The notes under the pieces are model-generated. The model had not been told where the DNA came from. It did no database searches and saw only the letters and a list, made by a program, of their open reading frames with translations. This document shows, piece by piece, positions 27,003-37,032 of a stretch of DNA of 64,000 nt. The position numbers and the translations under genes were made by a program. The DNA is from Sporichthya polymorpha DSM 43042 (GTDB lineage: Bacteria; Actinomycetota; Actinomycetes; Sporichthyales; Sporichthyaceae), in assembly GCF_000384115.1 (NCBI RefSeq), contig NZ_KB913029.1, positions 5,369,057 through 5,433,056 on the forward strand. The letters are read 5' to 3'. Positions within the stretch are counted from its first letter, which is position 1, and every line of letters begins with the position of its first letter.

Positions 27003-27635
27003 CTAGCCGCCGGTGCTGGGAGTTCCCCTCAAGCACACGGCGATGTGGGGGACGAGCGCGCGCAGGGCGCGACCCCGGTGGCTGATCGCGTCCTTCTCCG
27101 CCGCGTCCATCTCGGCCGTGGTCCGGTCGTACCCGTTCGGACGAAAGATGGGGTCGTAGCCGAACCCGTTCTCGCCCCGCCGCTCCCGGAGCAGGACACC
27201 GACGACCTCGCCGGTCACGACCTCCGCCTCCCCCGACGGCAGAGCCAGCGCCGCGGCGCACGCGAAGTGGGCACCCCGCCGGTCGTCGGGGAGGTCGGCG
27301 AGCTGGCCGAGGACGAGGTCGAGGTTCGCCTCGTCGTCTCCGTGCTTCCCCGCCCAGCGGGCCGACAGGATGCCCGGCATCCCGTTCAGGGCGTCGACGC
27401 ACAGCCCGGAGTCGTCCGCCACCGCCGGCAGCCCGGTCGCGGCCGCGACCGCGCGGGCCTTGAGGACCGCGTTCTCGGCGAACGTCGCGCCGGTCTCGGC
27501 GATGTCGGGCACCTCGGCGAACACCTCGGGCCCGGCGAGCTCGACGTCGAGCCCGGCCTCGTCGAGGATCCGGCGGAGCTCGGCGAGCTTCTTGGAATTG
27601 CGCGTGGCGAGGACCAGCTGGGGCTTCGCGGTCAC
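27003..27635 (-). CDS. rdgB: dITP/XTP pyrophosphatase (RdgB/HAM1 family)
   Basis: Hydrolyses non-canonical purine NTPs (ITP, dITP, XTP) to monophosphates, keeping them out of DNA and RNA. 210 residues from the GTG at 27635, which overlaps the rph stop (GTGA). It has the N-terminal [50 protein letters not shown] and the C-terminal SHRGRAL, all family landmarks. rph-rdgB is a conserved actinobacterial pair. Confidence 0.96.
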   Translation of the reverse strand: MTAKPQLVLATRNSKKLAELRRILDEAGLDVELAGPEVFAEVPDIAETGATFAENAVLKARAVAAATGLPAVADDSGLCVDALNGMPGILSARWAGKHGDDEANLDLVLGQLADLPDDRRGAHFACAAALALPSGEAEVVTGEVVGVLLRERRGENGFGYDPIFRPNGYDRTTAEMDAAEKDAISHRGRALRALVPHIAVCLRGTPSTGG

Positions 27636-28366
27636 CGGTTCCCCAGCGGGACAGCCAGCGCGTCGGCCTGAATGCGCGTCAGATCCGCACAGCCCTTGAC
27701 GGCGAGGTCGAGCAGGGCGTCGAGCAGCTTGCGGTCGAAGGGCTCGCCCTCGGCGGTGCCCTGGACCTCGACGAAGCGCCCGTCGCCGGTGCAGACGACG
27801 TTCATGTCGGTCTCGGCGGCGACGTCCTCGACGTACTCCAGGTCGAGCCGGGGCTCGCCGTTGAGGATGCCGACGCTGACGGCCGCGACGGAGCCGGTCA
27901 GCGGCTCGCCGGCGAGCGCGCCCTTGGCGCGCAGCCACTCGACCGCGTCGGCGAGGGCGACGTACGCGCCGGTGATCGCCGCGGTGCGGGTGCCGCCGTC
28001 GGCCTGGAGGACGTCGCAGTCGAGCAGGATCGTGTTCTCCCCGAGCGCCTTGTAGTCGATGACCGCGCGCAGGCTGCGGCCGATGAGGCGGGAGATCTCG
28101 TGCGTGCGGCCGCCGAGCTTGCCCTTGACCGACTCGCGGTCGCCGCGGGTGTGCGTCGCGCGCGGGAGCATCGCGTACTCCGCGCTGACCCAGCCGAGGC
28201 CGGAGCCCTTGCGCCACCGGGGGACGCCCTGCGTCACCGACGCCGCGCACAGCACGCGGGTCTTGCCGAACTCGACGAGCACCGACCCCTCGGCGTGGTC
28301 GAGCCACTGCCGAGTGATGGTGACGGGACGGAGCTGGTCGTTCGCGCGGTTCTCGGGTCGAGGCAT
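27632..28366 (-). CDS. rph: Ribonuclease PH
   Basis: Phosphorolytic 3'-to-5' exoribonuclease that trims tRNA precursors. 244 residues, full length. It starts [15 protein letters not shown] and shows [11 protein letters not shown], the conserved basic stretch around [16 protein letters not shown], the phosphate/active-site region [20 protein letters not shown], and the C-terminal GNR. Coupled to rdgB downstream. In many actinobacteria the gene upstream is an MBL-fold hydrolase. Here that gene is 4 kb away, beyond an inserted pair. Confidence 0.97.
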   Translation of the reverse strand: MPRPENRANDQLRPVTITRQWLDHAEGSVLVEFGKTRVLCAASVTQGVPRWRKGSGLGWVSAEYAMLPRATHTRGDRESVKGKLGGRTHEISRLIGRSLRAVIDYKALGENTILLDCDVLQADGGTRTAAITGAYVALADAVEWLRAKGALAGEPLTGSVAAVSVGILNGEPRLDLEYVEDVAAETDMNVVCTGDGRFVEVQGTAEGEPFDRKLLDALLDLAVKGCADLTRIQADALAVPLGNR

Positions 28367-28404
28367 CCCGCGAGCCTAACCAGCCCCGTCCTCGGGGCCC
28401 GCGG

Positions 28405-29280
28405 TCAGGCCGCGCCGCTGCCGACGAGCAGCTCGCACGGGCCGGCGAAGCCACCGGCGGTCTCGAACCGGCGCAGCGCGGCCTCGATGTCGTCCCACAC
28501 CGCGGGGCGCTCGTCCTCGGGCACGCCGCTGAGCATCTGATGCAGCGCCCCGAACGACTCGCGCTCGAACCGGACGCACTCCGCCGCCGAGCCGAGCAGC
28601 AGCGGCGCCGGCACGGTCTCCACGCGGACGTCGCTGAAGCCGGCGGCGGTCAGCGTCTCGGCGAGCACCCCGGGCGCGCCGAGGCTGAACGGGCCCGGCT
28701 GGCCCGGCGCCGGCGGCGGGAGCTGCGCGCGGGTCCGGATGATCGAGACCGGCAGCGAGAAGAACTCGTTCGCCGCCGGGGTCGAGTACACGATCGCGGC
28801 GAACCGTCCGCCGGGGCGCAGGGCGCGCCTGATCCCGGCGAGCGCGCGGGCCTGGTCCGGGAAGTAGATCAGCCCGACCCGGCAGATCGCGGCGTCGAAC
28901 GCAGCGGCCGGCAGCGTCTCCAGCGTCTCGCCGTCGATCTCCCGCGTCGCGAGGTTGGTCAGCCCGGCCTCGGCCGCCACCTTCGCGGCGTAGGTGAGGA
29001 TCGTCGGGGAGATGTCGGTGGCCAGCACCGAGCCGGCCGACCCGACCCGGCGGGCCGCGGCCAGGCTCTGCCCGCCCGCCCCGGCCGCGACGTCGAGCAC
29101 CCGCGTCCCCGGGCCGACCCCCGCGGCGTCGAGCATCGCGAGCGTGGCCGGCCCGAGCCAGCTCTCCAGCGTCGGACCCCAGCGGTGCCAGGCCTCGGCG
29201 GCGTCCTCCCACTGGGCGCGGGTGGTCACCTTGTACTGCGTCGCGTCGAACTGCGTCGTGTCGAGTCTCGTGGCGGTCAT
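28405..29280 (-). CDS. Class I SAM-dependent methyltransferase
   Basis: 291 residues, UbiE/Methyltransf_11-like. SAM motif I is VLDVAAGAGGQSLAAA (about residues 61-76), motif II is ATDISPTILTYA, and the motif at the end of the SAM domain is ALRPGGRFAAIVYST. The substrate is unknown. Its start faces the large AAA regulator, with 116 bp between the starts that contain an inverted repeat, so the regulator probably controls it. The resemblance to menaquinone or arsenite methyltransferases is only at fold level. Confidence 0.85.
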   Translation of the reverse strand: MTATRLDTTQFDATQYKVTTRAQWEDAAEAWHRWGPTLESWLGPATLAMLDAAGVGPGTRVLDVAAGAGGQSLAAARRVGSAGSVLATDISPTILTYAAKVAAEAGLTNLATREIDGETLETLPAAAFDAAICRVGLIYFPDQARALAGIRRALRPGGRFAAIVYSTPAANEFFSLPVSIIRTRAQLPPPAPGQPGPFSLGAPGVLAETLTAAGFSDVRVETVPAPLLLGSAAECVRFERESFGALHQMLSGVPEDERPAVWDDIEAALRRFETAGGFAGPCELLVGSGAA

Positions 29281-29352
29281 GTCGTCCTCCAGGTCTGTGG
29301 TGTTCCCTCACCCCGTACGCGCCAGAAATCGGCGCCGGACCGGCTGAGCCGA

Positions 29353-29369
29353 TCTGGCGATTCGCCAGA
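29353..29369. promoter_or_regulatory. Inverted repeat, candidate operator between divergent methyltransferase and AAA regulator
   Basis: Perfect 8-bp arms TCTGGCGA (29353-29360) and TCGCCAGA (29362-29369) separated by one base. It sits 73 bp from the methyltransferase start and 28 bp from the regulator start, a typical operator position for either gene. Confidence 0.5.
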
Positions 29370-29396
29370 CGACAGCGGGCCCGGTCGGGCGGAAGA

Positions 29397-32300
29397 ATGC
29401 GGGGCGTGGGCGCCGAGGGCCTGATCGGCCGCGAACCCCTGCTCGCCCGGCTGGCCGACGCCGTCGAGCGGGCGGAGCACGGCGATCGCGTCGCCCTGCT
29501 CGTCAGCGGCGAGGCCGGGATCGGGAAGACCTCCCTGGTCCGCGCCGCGACGGCCGCGGCCGCCCGCCGCGGGCACCGCGTCGCCTGGGGCAGCTGCCCG
29601 GACACCCCGGGCGTCCCCGGCTTCTGGCCCTGGACGCAGGTGCTCGGCGCACTGATCCGCGATCTCGGTGCCGCCGCGGCCCGGAAGCTCGCCGGGGACG
29701 ACGCGGGCCTGCTCGCCGTGCTCTCCCCCGCCCTCGGGTCGGTGGGGCGGAACCCCGCCACCGACCGGGACCGGCTGCTGCTGCTCGACGCGACGACGCG
29801 CTTCCTCGACGCCGTCGCCGCCGACGCGCCGGTGGTGATCGTGCTCGACGACCTCCACTGGGCCGACGACTCGACGCTGGCGCTGTTCGACTTCGTCGCC
29901 CGCTCCCCCGTCGCCGCGCGGCTGTGCCTGATCGGGTGCTTCCGTCCCGACGAGCTGCGGTCGAGCATCCGCGACCGCCTGTTGTCCGCCGGTGAGGTCG
30001 TCCCGGTCCCGGGAATCGATGCCGACGCCGTGCACCGGCTGATGGAGAGCGTGCGGAACACCGCGGTCGACCCCGTCGACGCCGCAGCCGTTGCCGCCCG
30101 CACCCAGGGGCACCCGTTCTTCGTCCGCGAGATCGCACTGCTCCCACCCGGGGGCACTGATCAGGTGCCCGCCGCCGCCTCGGATCTGATTGCCCGTCGG
30201 ATCGGGCGCCTGTCCGACCGGACCCGGCGCGTGCTGGAGGCGATCGCGTTGCTGGGCACCACCCCGCGGCCCGACGTCCTGGCCCGGGCGCTCGAGCTGG
30301 ACCCGACCGTCGTGGCCGACGCGACGCGCGAGGCGGTGGCGGCGGGGGTCCTGCTCCCGGACGGGCCCCGCTTCAGCCACGACCTCCTGCGCGAGACCGT
30401 CGTCGAGTCCGTGCCCGCCGCCGACCGCGTTGCGCTGCACCACGCCCTCGGCGAGGCGCTGACGGACCGCGCCGACCGCGCCGGTGACGTCGCCCCCACC
30501 GAGCTCGCGCGCCAGTTCGTCGCGGCGGTCGCCGTCGACGGCCCCGACCGCGCCCTGCAGTGGGCCCTCGCCGCCGCCGCGGCCGATCGCGACGCACTCG
30601 CGTTCGACGAGGCGGCCGGGCAGTTGCGGCGACTGCGCGCGGCGGTCGCGGACGCCGGTCTCGAGCTGGCGCCCGCCGCGATGTTCGAGGTGCTGCTCCT
30701 CGAGGCGGACGCGCTCGCCCGGGCCGGGGAGATGATCGAGGCACGCGGGCTGCTCCGCGCCGCCACGGACCTCAGCCGGCGCACCGCCGACCCGGACCGG
30801 ATCGCCCGCGCGGCGCTCGCGGTCACCGCCCTCGGGGCGCGGTTCGCCGTGCGGCGCGACGACGTCGTCGCCGACCTGACGGCGGCACTCGACGCGGTCC
30901 GTGGCATCGACGACGCCCGCGAGGCCGAGGTGTGCGCGACGCTCGCACGCGAACTGCAGCACTCGGTCGCGGCCGACCGGCCGCGCGCCGGCCCGCTGAG
31001 CGAGCACGCCCTCCGCCTGGCTCGGAAAGCGGGCGACCCGGCGACGCTGCTCGCCTCGCTGTTCGCGCGGCACGACGTGCTGTGGGCACCCGGCACCGCG
31101 CCCGAACGCGCCGAGCTCGCCCGCGAGATCGTCGCCGTCGCCGACGCGTGCGGCGACCCCGAACGCCGCGCGGACGGTCTGCTGCTGCTCGCGACCGCAC
31201 TGCTCGAGGAGGGCTCCCCCGCGTTCGAGCCCGCCCTCGACGAGGCGCTCGCTCTGCTCGACGGCCTGGGCCAGCCGCGGCACCGCTACCTCGCCCTGAC
31301 CCGGCGCGCGTGCCTCGCCCTCCTCCGCGGCGACCTCGACGCGGCCGAGGACCTCATCGAGCGCGCGGCCGACCTCGGCGACCGCATCCGGGAGCCCGAC
31401 ACCGGCAACGTGCGGATGTCCCAGCGGATCGAGCTCGTCCGGGCCCGGGGCGAGGCCGCGGAGCTGCTCACCTTCGCGGCCGAGGCCGTCGCGCACTGGA
31501 CCGGCGTCCCGATCCACGCTCACGCGGTCGCCGCCGGGTTCTGCGCCCGGGGCGGCGATCTCGCTGCGGCCGAGCGGCACCTGCGGACCGTCGCCGACCT
31601 CGGCGGCTGGCGGGCCGAGACGTCCTACCTGCGCGCGGTCTTCCTGCGCGAGCTCGCCGAGGCCGCGATCGCCGTCGGCGACCGGGAGCTGTGCGCCGAC
31701 CTCGTCGCCCACACCGAACCGCTCGCCGCGACGTGCGGGGTGAACGCCTCGGTCGTCGCGTTCGCGGGCAGCTGGGCCCGGACCGCGGGCCGCCTGGCCG
31801 CCACCCTCGGCGACGCGGCGGCCGCCGCGACCCTGCTCGAGCGCGCCGCCGCCACTCACCGCCGACTCGGCGCGACCACGTTCGACGACGCCACGGCCGG
31901 CGGCCCGCGCGCCTCGTTCCACCGGGTCGGGACCGGGTGGCAGATCGGTTGGGACGGCGAGAGCGCGCTCCTGCGGCCCGCCCGCGGCCTGACCGATCTC
32001 GCGCAGCTGCTGGCCGCGGCCGGCCGGGAGGTGCACGTCCTCGACCTGATGGACGCCGCCGACCGGTCCGGCCCCGCGGGACCGGTGGCGGACGCCGCCG
32101 CGCTGCGGGCCTACCGCCGCCGGTTGGCGGAGCTCGAGGACTCGGGGAGTTCCGCGCCCGAGCGCGCCGCTCTCGTCGCCGAGCTCTCGCGACTGACGGA
32201 CCGTCAGGGTCGCGCGCGGAACTGGGCGAACTCAACCACCGAACGCGCGCGCAAGGCGGTCTCGGCCCGGGTGCGGGACGCGATCCGCCGCATCGAGGGC

Positions 32301-32432
32301 GATCTGCCCGACCTCGCCGCGCACCTCGACCGCACGGTCGTCACCGGCAACTACTGCCGGTACCGCACCGACGAGGGTGTGGAGTGGGATGTCCGGGTGT
32401 CGCCCGGTCACTCATCCGGTCAGAGGACGTAG
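29397..32432 (+). CDS. Large AAA/STAND-type ATPase regulator
   Basis: 1011 residues. The N-terminal nucleotide-binding domain begins with LIGREPLLARL, has Walker A SGEAGIGKTSLV at about residues 37-48 and Walker B VVIVLDDLHWADD at about residues 142-154. A long alpha-helical, TPR-like region follows at about residues 400-830 (many Ala/Leu/Glu-rich repeats such as EALALLDGLGQPRHRYLALTR). The C-terminus lacks a LuxR HTH. Instead it ends in a basic ERARKAVSARVRDAIRRIEG segment plus a short beta-like tail, as in a known group of actinobacterial ATPases found with or without BTAD domains. It likely senses a signal and acts on transcription of the neighbour. The mode of DNA contact is unclear. The convergent MBL gene overlaps its 3' end by 13 bp. 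Confidence 0.85.
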   Translation: MRGVGAEGLIGREPLLARLADAVERAEHGDRVALLVSGEAGIGKTSLVRAATAAAARRGHRVAWGSCPDTPGVPGFWPWTQVLGALIRDLGAAAARKLAGDDAGLLAVLSPALGSVGRNPATDRDRLLLLDATTRFLDAVAADAPVVIVLDDLHWADDSTLALFDFVARSPVAARLCLIGCFRPDELRSSIRDRLLSAGEVVPVPGIDADAVHRLMESVRNTAVDPVDAAAVAARTQGHPFFVREIALLPPGGTDQVPAAASDLIARRIGRLSDRTRRVLEAIALLGTTPRPDVLARALELDPTVVADATREAVAAGVLLPDGPRFSHDLLRETVVESVPAADRVALHHALGEALTDRADRAGDVAPTELARQFVAAVAVDGPDRALQWALAAAAADRDALAFDEAAGQLRRLRAAVADAGLELAPAAMFEVLLLEADALARAGEMIEARGLLRAATDLSRRTADPDRIARAALAVTALGARFAVRRDDVVADLTAALDAVRGIDDAREAEVCATLARELQHSVAADRPRAGPLSEHALRLARKAGDPATLLASLFARHDVLWAPGTAPERAELAREIVAVADACGDPERRADGLLLLATALLEEGSPAFEPALDEALALLDGLGQPRHRYLALTRRACLALLRGDLDAAEDLIERAADLGDRIREPDTGNVRMSQRIELVRARGEAAELLTFAAEAVAHWTGVPIHAHAVAAGFCARGGDLAAAERHLRTVADLGGWRAETSYLRAVFLRELAEAAIAVGDRELCADLVAHTEPLAATCGVNASVVAFAGSWARTAGRLAATLGDAAAAATLLERAAATHRRLGATTFDDATAGGPRASFHRVGTGWQIGWDGESALLRPARGLTDLAQLLAAAGREVHVLDLMDAADRSGPAGPVADAAALRAYRRRLAELEDSGSSAPERAALVAELSRLTDRQGRARNWANSTTERARKAVSARVRDAIRRIEGDLPDLAAHLDRTVVTGNYCRYRTDEGVEWDVRVSPGHSSGQRT

Positions 32433-33166
32433 ACCGCGCCGGGGTGCGCGAGGTCGATCGGGCCCTCGAAGTTGCCGGTGGCCTCGTTGAGCGTGCGCTC
32501 CGGGTCGTTCCACGGCGGGATGTGCGTGAGCACCAGCCGGTGGGCGCCGGCGCGGGCGGCGTGCTCGGCGGCCTCACGTCCGTTGAGGTGGATCTCCGGC
32601 ACGTCGTCGCGACCGTCGTGGAACGAGGCCTCGCACAGGAACAGGTCGGAGTCCTTCGCCAGGCGGACCAGGCCGTCGCAGGCGCCGGTGTCGCCGGAGT
32701 AGGTGAGGACCTTGCCCTCGTGCTCGATCCGCAGGCCGTAGGCGTCGATCGGGTGCACGAGCAGGTCGGTGGTGATGCGCAGCGGGCCGAGCTCGAAGGC
32801 GCCGTCGGGGAACAGCGTGAAGTCGAACTCGCCGTGCATCCCGGGGTCCATCGGCAGGTCGTAGGCCCGGGCCATGCGGTCCGCGGAGTCGACCGGGCCG
32901 TAGACCGGGATCCGCGGGGCCGAGCCCTCCGGCCGGTACTTGCGCGCGACGTAGTAGCCGCACAGGTCCATGCAGTGGTCCGCGTGCAGGTGGGAGAGCA
33001 GCACGGCGTCGATGTCGTAGACGTCCGTGTAGCGCTGCAGGGCGCCCAGCGCCCCGGAGCCCATGTCGAGGAGCACCTTGTAGCCCTCGACCTCGAGCAG
33101 GTAGCAGCTCGCGGGCGACGCCGGCCCGGGGAAGGACCCCGAGCAGCCGATCACCGTCAGCTTCAC
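32420..33166 (-). CDS. MBL-fold metallo-hydrolase (cyclic phosphodiesterase/RNase Z-like)
   Basis: 248 residues from the GTG at 33166, overlapping the murI stop (GTGA). The metal motif is SHLHADHC at about residues 59-66. Further ligands are in TYSGDTGAC and in the C-terminal LTHIPPW. The start [15 protein letters not shown] is typical of the actinobacterial hydrolase that sits between murI and rph; homologues have been called 3',5'-cyclic-nucleotide phosphodiesterases, but activity here is inferred. rph is displaced by the inserted regulator and methyltransferase. Confidence 0.9.
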   Translation of the reverse strand: MKLTVIGCSGSFPGPASPASCYLLEVEGYKVLLDMGSGALGALQRYTDVYDIDAVLLSHLHADHCMDLCGYYVARKYRPEGSAPRIPVYGPVDSADRMARAYDLPMDPGMHGEFDFTLFPDGAFELGPLRITTDLLVHPIDAYGLRIEHEGKVLTYSGDTGACDGLVRLAKDSDLFLCEASFHDGRDDVPEIHLNGREAAEHAARAGAHRLVLTHIPPWNDPERTLNEATGNFEGPIDLAHPGAVYVL

Positions 33167-33984
33167 GCGATAGCTCCCATCACGCCGACCGACCCCAGCG
33201 CCTCCACGACGCCGATGTCCGGTCCGAGGAACCGACGTCCCACGGCGGCGAACGGCTGCCGGTCCCCGGTGGCGAGGAACCGGTGCGTCGGAGCGGGCAG
33301 CTCCGCCGAACGCGTGAGACCTGAGTCGACGAGTACCCGGTACACGTCCTTGGCAGTCTCGTCGGCGGACGAGACGAGGGTGACACCGTCGCCCAGGACG
33401 TGCGCGAGCACGCCGGTGAGCAACGGGTAGTGCGTGCAGCCGAGGACGACCGTGTCGACACCGGCCTCCTGCAGCGGAGCGAGGTACTCGGTGGCGACGG
33501 CGAGCACCTCGTCGCCGGAGGTCCGGCCCCGCTCGGCGAACTCGACGAACCGCGGGCAGGCCGTCACGGTCAGTTCGATCTGGGGGGCGGCGGCGAAGGC
33601 GTCCTCGTAGGCCTTGGACGTCTTCGTCGCCTGCGTGCAGATGACGCCGACGCGGGAATTGCGGGTGGCCGCGACGGCCCGGCGCACGGCGGGGCGGATG
33701 ACCTCGACGACCGGTACCGGGTACCGCTCTCGGGCGTCGCGCAGCACCGCGGCGGAGGCGGTGTTGCAAGCGATCACGAGCAGTTTCACGCCTTCGTCGA
33801 CGAGATGGTCCAGAACGTCCAGGGCGAGGGCGCGCACCTGGGCGATCGGGCGGGGACCGTAGGGCGCGTGAGCCGTGTCACCGACATAAACGATGGGCTC
33901 GGCGGGCAACTGATCCAGCACCGCGCGAGCCACCGTCAGTCCTCCGACTCCACTGTCGAAGATGCCGATGCCTGCCTCAGACAT
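33163..33984 (-). CDS. murI: Glutamate racemase
   Basis: Makes D-glutamate for peptidoglycan. 273 residues from the ATG at 33984, chosen because [16 protein letters not shown] is the conserved N-terminus; the longer frame from 34047 adds a non-family sequence. Catalytic cysteines are in IACNTASA and LGCTHYPLL. The phosphate/carboxylate loop [10 protein letters not shown] is present. It is followed by the MBL gene with a 4-bp overlap. Confidence 0.96.
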   Translation of the reverse strand: MSEAGIGIFDSGVGGLTVARAVLDQLPAEPIVYVGDTAHAPYGPRPIAQVRALALDVLDHLVDEGVKLLVIACNTASAAVLRDARERYPVPVVEVIRPAVRRAVAATRNSRVGVICTQATKTSKAYEDAFAAAPQIELTVTACPRFVEFAERGRTSGDEVLAVATEYLAPLQEAGVDTVVLGCTHYPLLTGVLAHVLGDGVTLVSSADETAKDVYRVLVDSGLTRSAELPAPTHRFLATGDRQPFAAVGRRFLGPDIGVVEALGSVGVMGAIA

Positions 33985-34083
33985 ATGCCAAGACGGTAAG
34001 GGAGACGGCGGGGAAACAGCGGGGAAACCCGCGGTCAGCTTGGTCACACTTCGCAGGTGACGCGGCGTTTTGCCCGGACAGAT

Positions 34084-34127
34084 GTGCTAAATTTTGTTAG
34101 CACTTTCGGCTCGTTCAGCTAGCACTC
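34084..34127. promoter_or_regulatory. AT-rich palindrome with CIRCE-like half-sites upstream of murI
   Basis: GTGCTAA (34084-34090) and TTAGCAC (34097-34103) form a perfect 7-bp inverted repeat around ATTTTG. A second half-site CTAGCACTC follows at 34119-34127 in the same direction as TTAGCACTT (34097). The words resemble CIRCE (HrcA) half-sites, but the order is everted and the spacing does not fit. It is the most AT-rich spot of this intergenic region, about 100 bp from the murI start, so it may be a promoter/operator. Confidence 0.35.
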
Positions 34128-34162
34128 CGACACGTGCGGTGAACACTCCCGCGAGGTGCTGC

Positions 34163-35152
<990 letters not shown>

Positions 35153-35425
35153 TCAGCCGCCGGCCACGGCCGGGAGGACCGTGACGCTGTCGCCGTCCTT
35201 GAGCTCGGTCTGGAGCCCGCCGAGGAAGCGGACGTCCTCGTCGTTCAGGTACACGTTGACGAAGCGGCGCAGGCCGTTCTCGTCCACGAGCCGGGCGCGC
35301 AGGCCCGCGTGGCGGCTCTCGAGGTCGTCGAACAGCTCGTCGAGCGTCTTGCCCTCGCCGTTCACGGCCTTCTCGCCGCCGGTGTACTGGCGCAGGATCG
35401 TCGGGATCCGGACCTCGATCGCCAT
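35153..35425 (-). CDS. cysO: MoaD/ThiS-fold sulfur carrier CysO
   Basis: 90-residue ubiquitin-like sulfur carrier ending in the diagnostic VAGG; the C-terminal Gly-Gly is thiocarboxylated. The ATG at 35425 has GAGGAG upstream and gives the family start (MAIEVRIPTILRQYTGG). Conserved FVNVYLNDEDVRFLGG and LKDGDSVTVLPA are present. It lies between mec and cysM, the normal order for the CysO pathway. Confidence 0.95.
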   Translation of the reverse strand: MAIEVRIPTILRQYTGGEKAVNGEGKTLDELFDDLESRHAGLRARLVDENGLRRFVNVYLNDEDVRFLGGLQTELKDGDSVTVLPAVAGG

Positions 35426-35572
35426 CGGGCTGCTCTCCTCGTGTTCTTCGGTTCGTGCTTCGGGGTGCTTCGGGGTGCTGCCCGCGCAAACCGTGCACGA
35501 GCGGTGGACATTCCGAGCGGTCATTCTCCCCCGCGCCCCGGGGTGGGTGCTGGGCGGGAGATCGTGCGGGGA

Positions 35573-35989
35573 TCAGTCGTAGCTGGTGACGACGTTCACC
35601 GGTTCCTCGGTGACCTCGCCGTCCACGATGCGGAACGAGCGGAACTCCACCTCGTCGGGTTCCCGGGTGGACACCAGCACGTAGTGGGCGTCCGGCTCCG
35701 ACGCGTAGTGGATGTCGGTGCGGGACGGGTACGCCTCGGTCGCGGTGTGCGAGTGGTAGACGACCACCGGCACCTCGTCGTTTGCGTCCATCTCCTTGTA
35801 CAGGCGCAGCAGGTCCATCGAGTCGAACTCGTAGAACGTGGTCGAGCGCGCCGCGTTGGCCATGGGGATGAAGCGCACCGGGCGGTCCGAGCCGATCGGG
35901 CCCGCGATCACGCCACAGGCCTCGTCGGGGTGGTCGGCGCGGGCGTGGGCGATGATCGCCTCGCGGAGCGACGCTTCGATGGTCAGCAC
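35573..35989 (-). CDS. mec: Mec-type JAMM/MPN metallopeptidase (CysO-cysteine peptidase)
   Basis: 138 residues. The JAMM zinc motif is HSHTATEAYPSRTD (His-X-His-X7-Ser-X2-Asp), with the upstream Glu in the N-terminal helix region around HPDEACGVIAG. In Mycobacterium, Mec cleaves cysteine from the CysO-cysteine adduct, and adjacency to cysO and cysM supports the same role. The 147-bp gap to cysO contains a short direct repeat (CTTCGGGGTG twice, 35459-35479). Confidence 0.92.
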   Translation of the reverse strand: MLTIEASLREAIIAHARADHPDEACGVIAGPIGSDRPVRFIPMANAARSTTFYEFDSMDLLRLYKEMDANDEVPVVVYHSHTATEAYPSRTDIHYASEPDAHYVLVSTREPDEVEFRSFRIVDGEVTEEPVNVVTSYD

Positions 35990-36032
35990 GGGGCCAGATT
36001 ATCCAGGACCGACCGGACCACTTGTCCGGACG

Positions 36033-36596
36033 TTATCTCGCGACCCGGATCAGGCCGTCCTGGAGCGCGGACAGCCATTCGTACAGGTAGTAGAGCGGCA
36101 GCCGGGGGTCCTCGGGCGGGAGGGCCGCCATCTGCTCGACGTAGCCCTCCTCCAGCTCCAGCCGGGTGCCGATCGTCAGCCGCAGGTCGTTGATCGCGTA
36201 CATCCAGGCGTGGACCTGCTCGCGGTCCAGCCGGACGGGCTCGGTGCCGTCGCCCAGCGTCGCGAGCATCGTGTTCAGGTTGCCCCGCTTGAAGGCGATC
36301 ACGTCGGACTCGCTGTAGCGGCGGAACTCGCCGGTCGCCTCGACGTCGTCCGGGTACGCGTCCGGCAGCAGGCGCGCGAGCGCGGGGTCGTCCGGGCGCG
36401 TCTTCTCCTCGTTGTCCGCGAACGGGTCGAGGACGCCGGGGATCACCGACTCCGTGCCGCCGCGGGGCGTGTCCCGGTCTCGCGAGTCGAACAGCTCCGC
36501 CATCTGCTCACAAGCGCTGCGCACGACTCGCACCTCGTGCTCGTCGAGGGCGACGGTGATCACGCCGCCGCGTTCGCGCTTGATGTCCAGACTCAC
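36033..36596 (-). CDS. DUF2017 family protein
   Basis: 187-residue cytoplasmic protein of the DUF2017 family, almost always placed next to clpS in actinobacteria. Landmarks are IKRERGGVITVALDEHEV, EFRRYSESDVIAFKRGNL, QVHAWMYAINDLRLTIGTRL and the C-terminal YLYEWLSALQDGLI. No enzyme motif is visible and the function is unknown; a link to ClpS/ClpAP proteolysis is inferred from position. It starts 22 bp after clpS on the same strand. Confidence 0.88.
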   Translation of the reverse strand: MSLDIKRERGGVITVALDEHEVRVVRSACEQMAELFDSRDRDTPRGGTESVIPGVLDPFADNEEKTRPDDPALARLLPDAYPDDVEATGEFRRYSESDVIAFKRGNLNTMLATLGDGTEPVRLDREQVHAWMYAINDLRLTIGTRLELEEGYVEQMAALPPEDPRLPLYYLYEWLSALQDGLIRVAR

Positions 36597-36618
36597 CCGG
36601 CGATTGTGTCGGGCGCGC

Positions 36619-36909
36619 TCAGTCGTCCTTCTGCAGGGTCGCCCACAGGCCGAACCCGTGCATGGCGCTGACGTCGCGCTCCATCTCCTCGCGAGAGCCG
36701 GTCGAGACGACGGCGCGGCCCTCGTGGTGGACGTCGAGCATGAGCTTGGTGGCCTGCTTCTTGCTGTAGCCGAAGTAGGTCTGGAACACGTACGTCACGT
36801 ACGACATGAGGTTGATCGGGTCGTTCCAGACGATGGTCACCCAGGGAACGTCCGTGCGGAGCTGCTCGGAGGCCTCCGGCTGCTCGAGCTCGACGGGTGC
36901 GACCGACAT
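36619..36909 (-). CDS. clpS: ATP-dependent Clp protease adaptor ClpS
   Basis: Adaptor that presents N-end-rule substrates to ClpA/ClpC. 96 residues from the ATG at 36909. It shows the [20 protein letters not shown] core, with the N-degron pocket signature NDP, and [22 protein letters not shown], plus the C-terminal LWATLQ. The acidic, Glu-rich N-terminal tail of about 20 residues is normal for the family. It is divergent from sbcD, with 123 bp between the starts. Confidence 0.96.
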   Translation of the reverse strand: MSVAPVELEQPEASEQLRTDVPWVTIVWNDPINLMSYVTYVFQTYFGYSKKQATKLMLDVHHEGRAVVSTGSREEMERDVSAMHGFGLWATLQKDD

Positions 36910-37032
36910 GCCTCCATCTTGCACCCCACGAGCGGCGGCTGGTCCGGTGCGCCCCGCTCTGCTCGACGGTGTGCGCGACGCGGCGCGCGGCGTTGCCGGG
37001 AGTTGTCGGTGCCCGCCCCTAGCGTCGTGGGT

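Noticed and set aside
34084-34127. True CIRCE element for HrcA
   Set aside because: The half-sites are everted and spacing is 6 rather than 9; the neighbour is murI, not a chaperone operon. Kept only as an unexplained palindrome.
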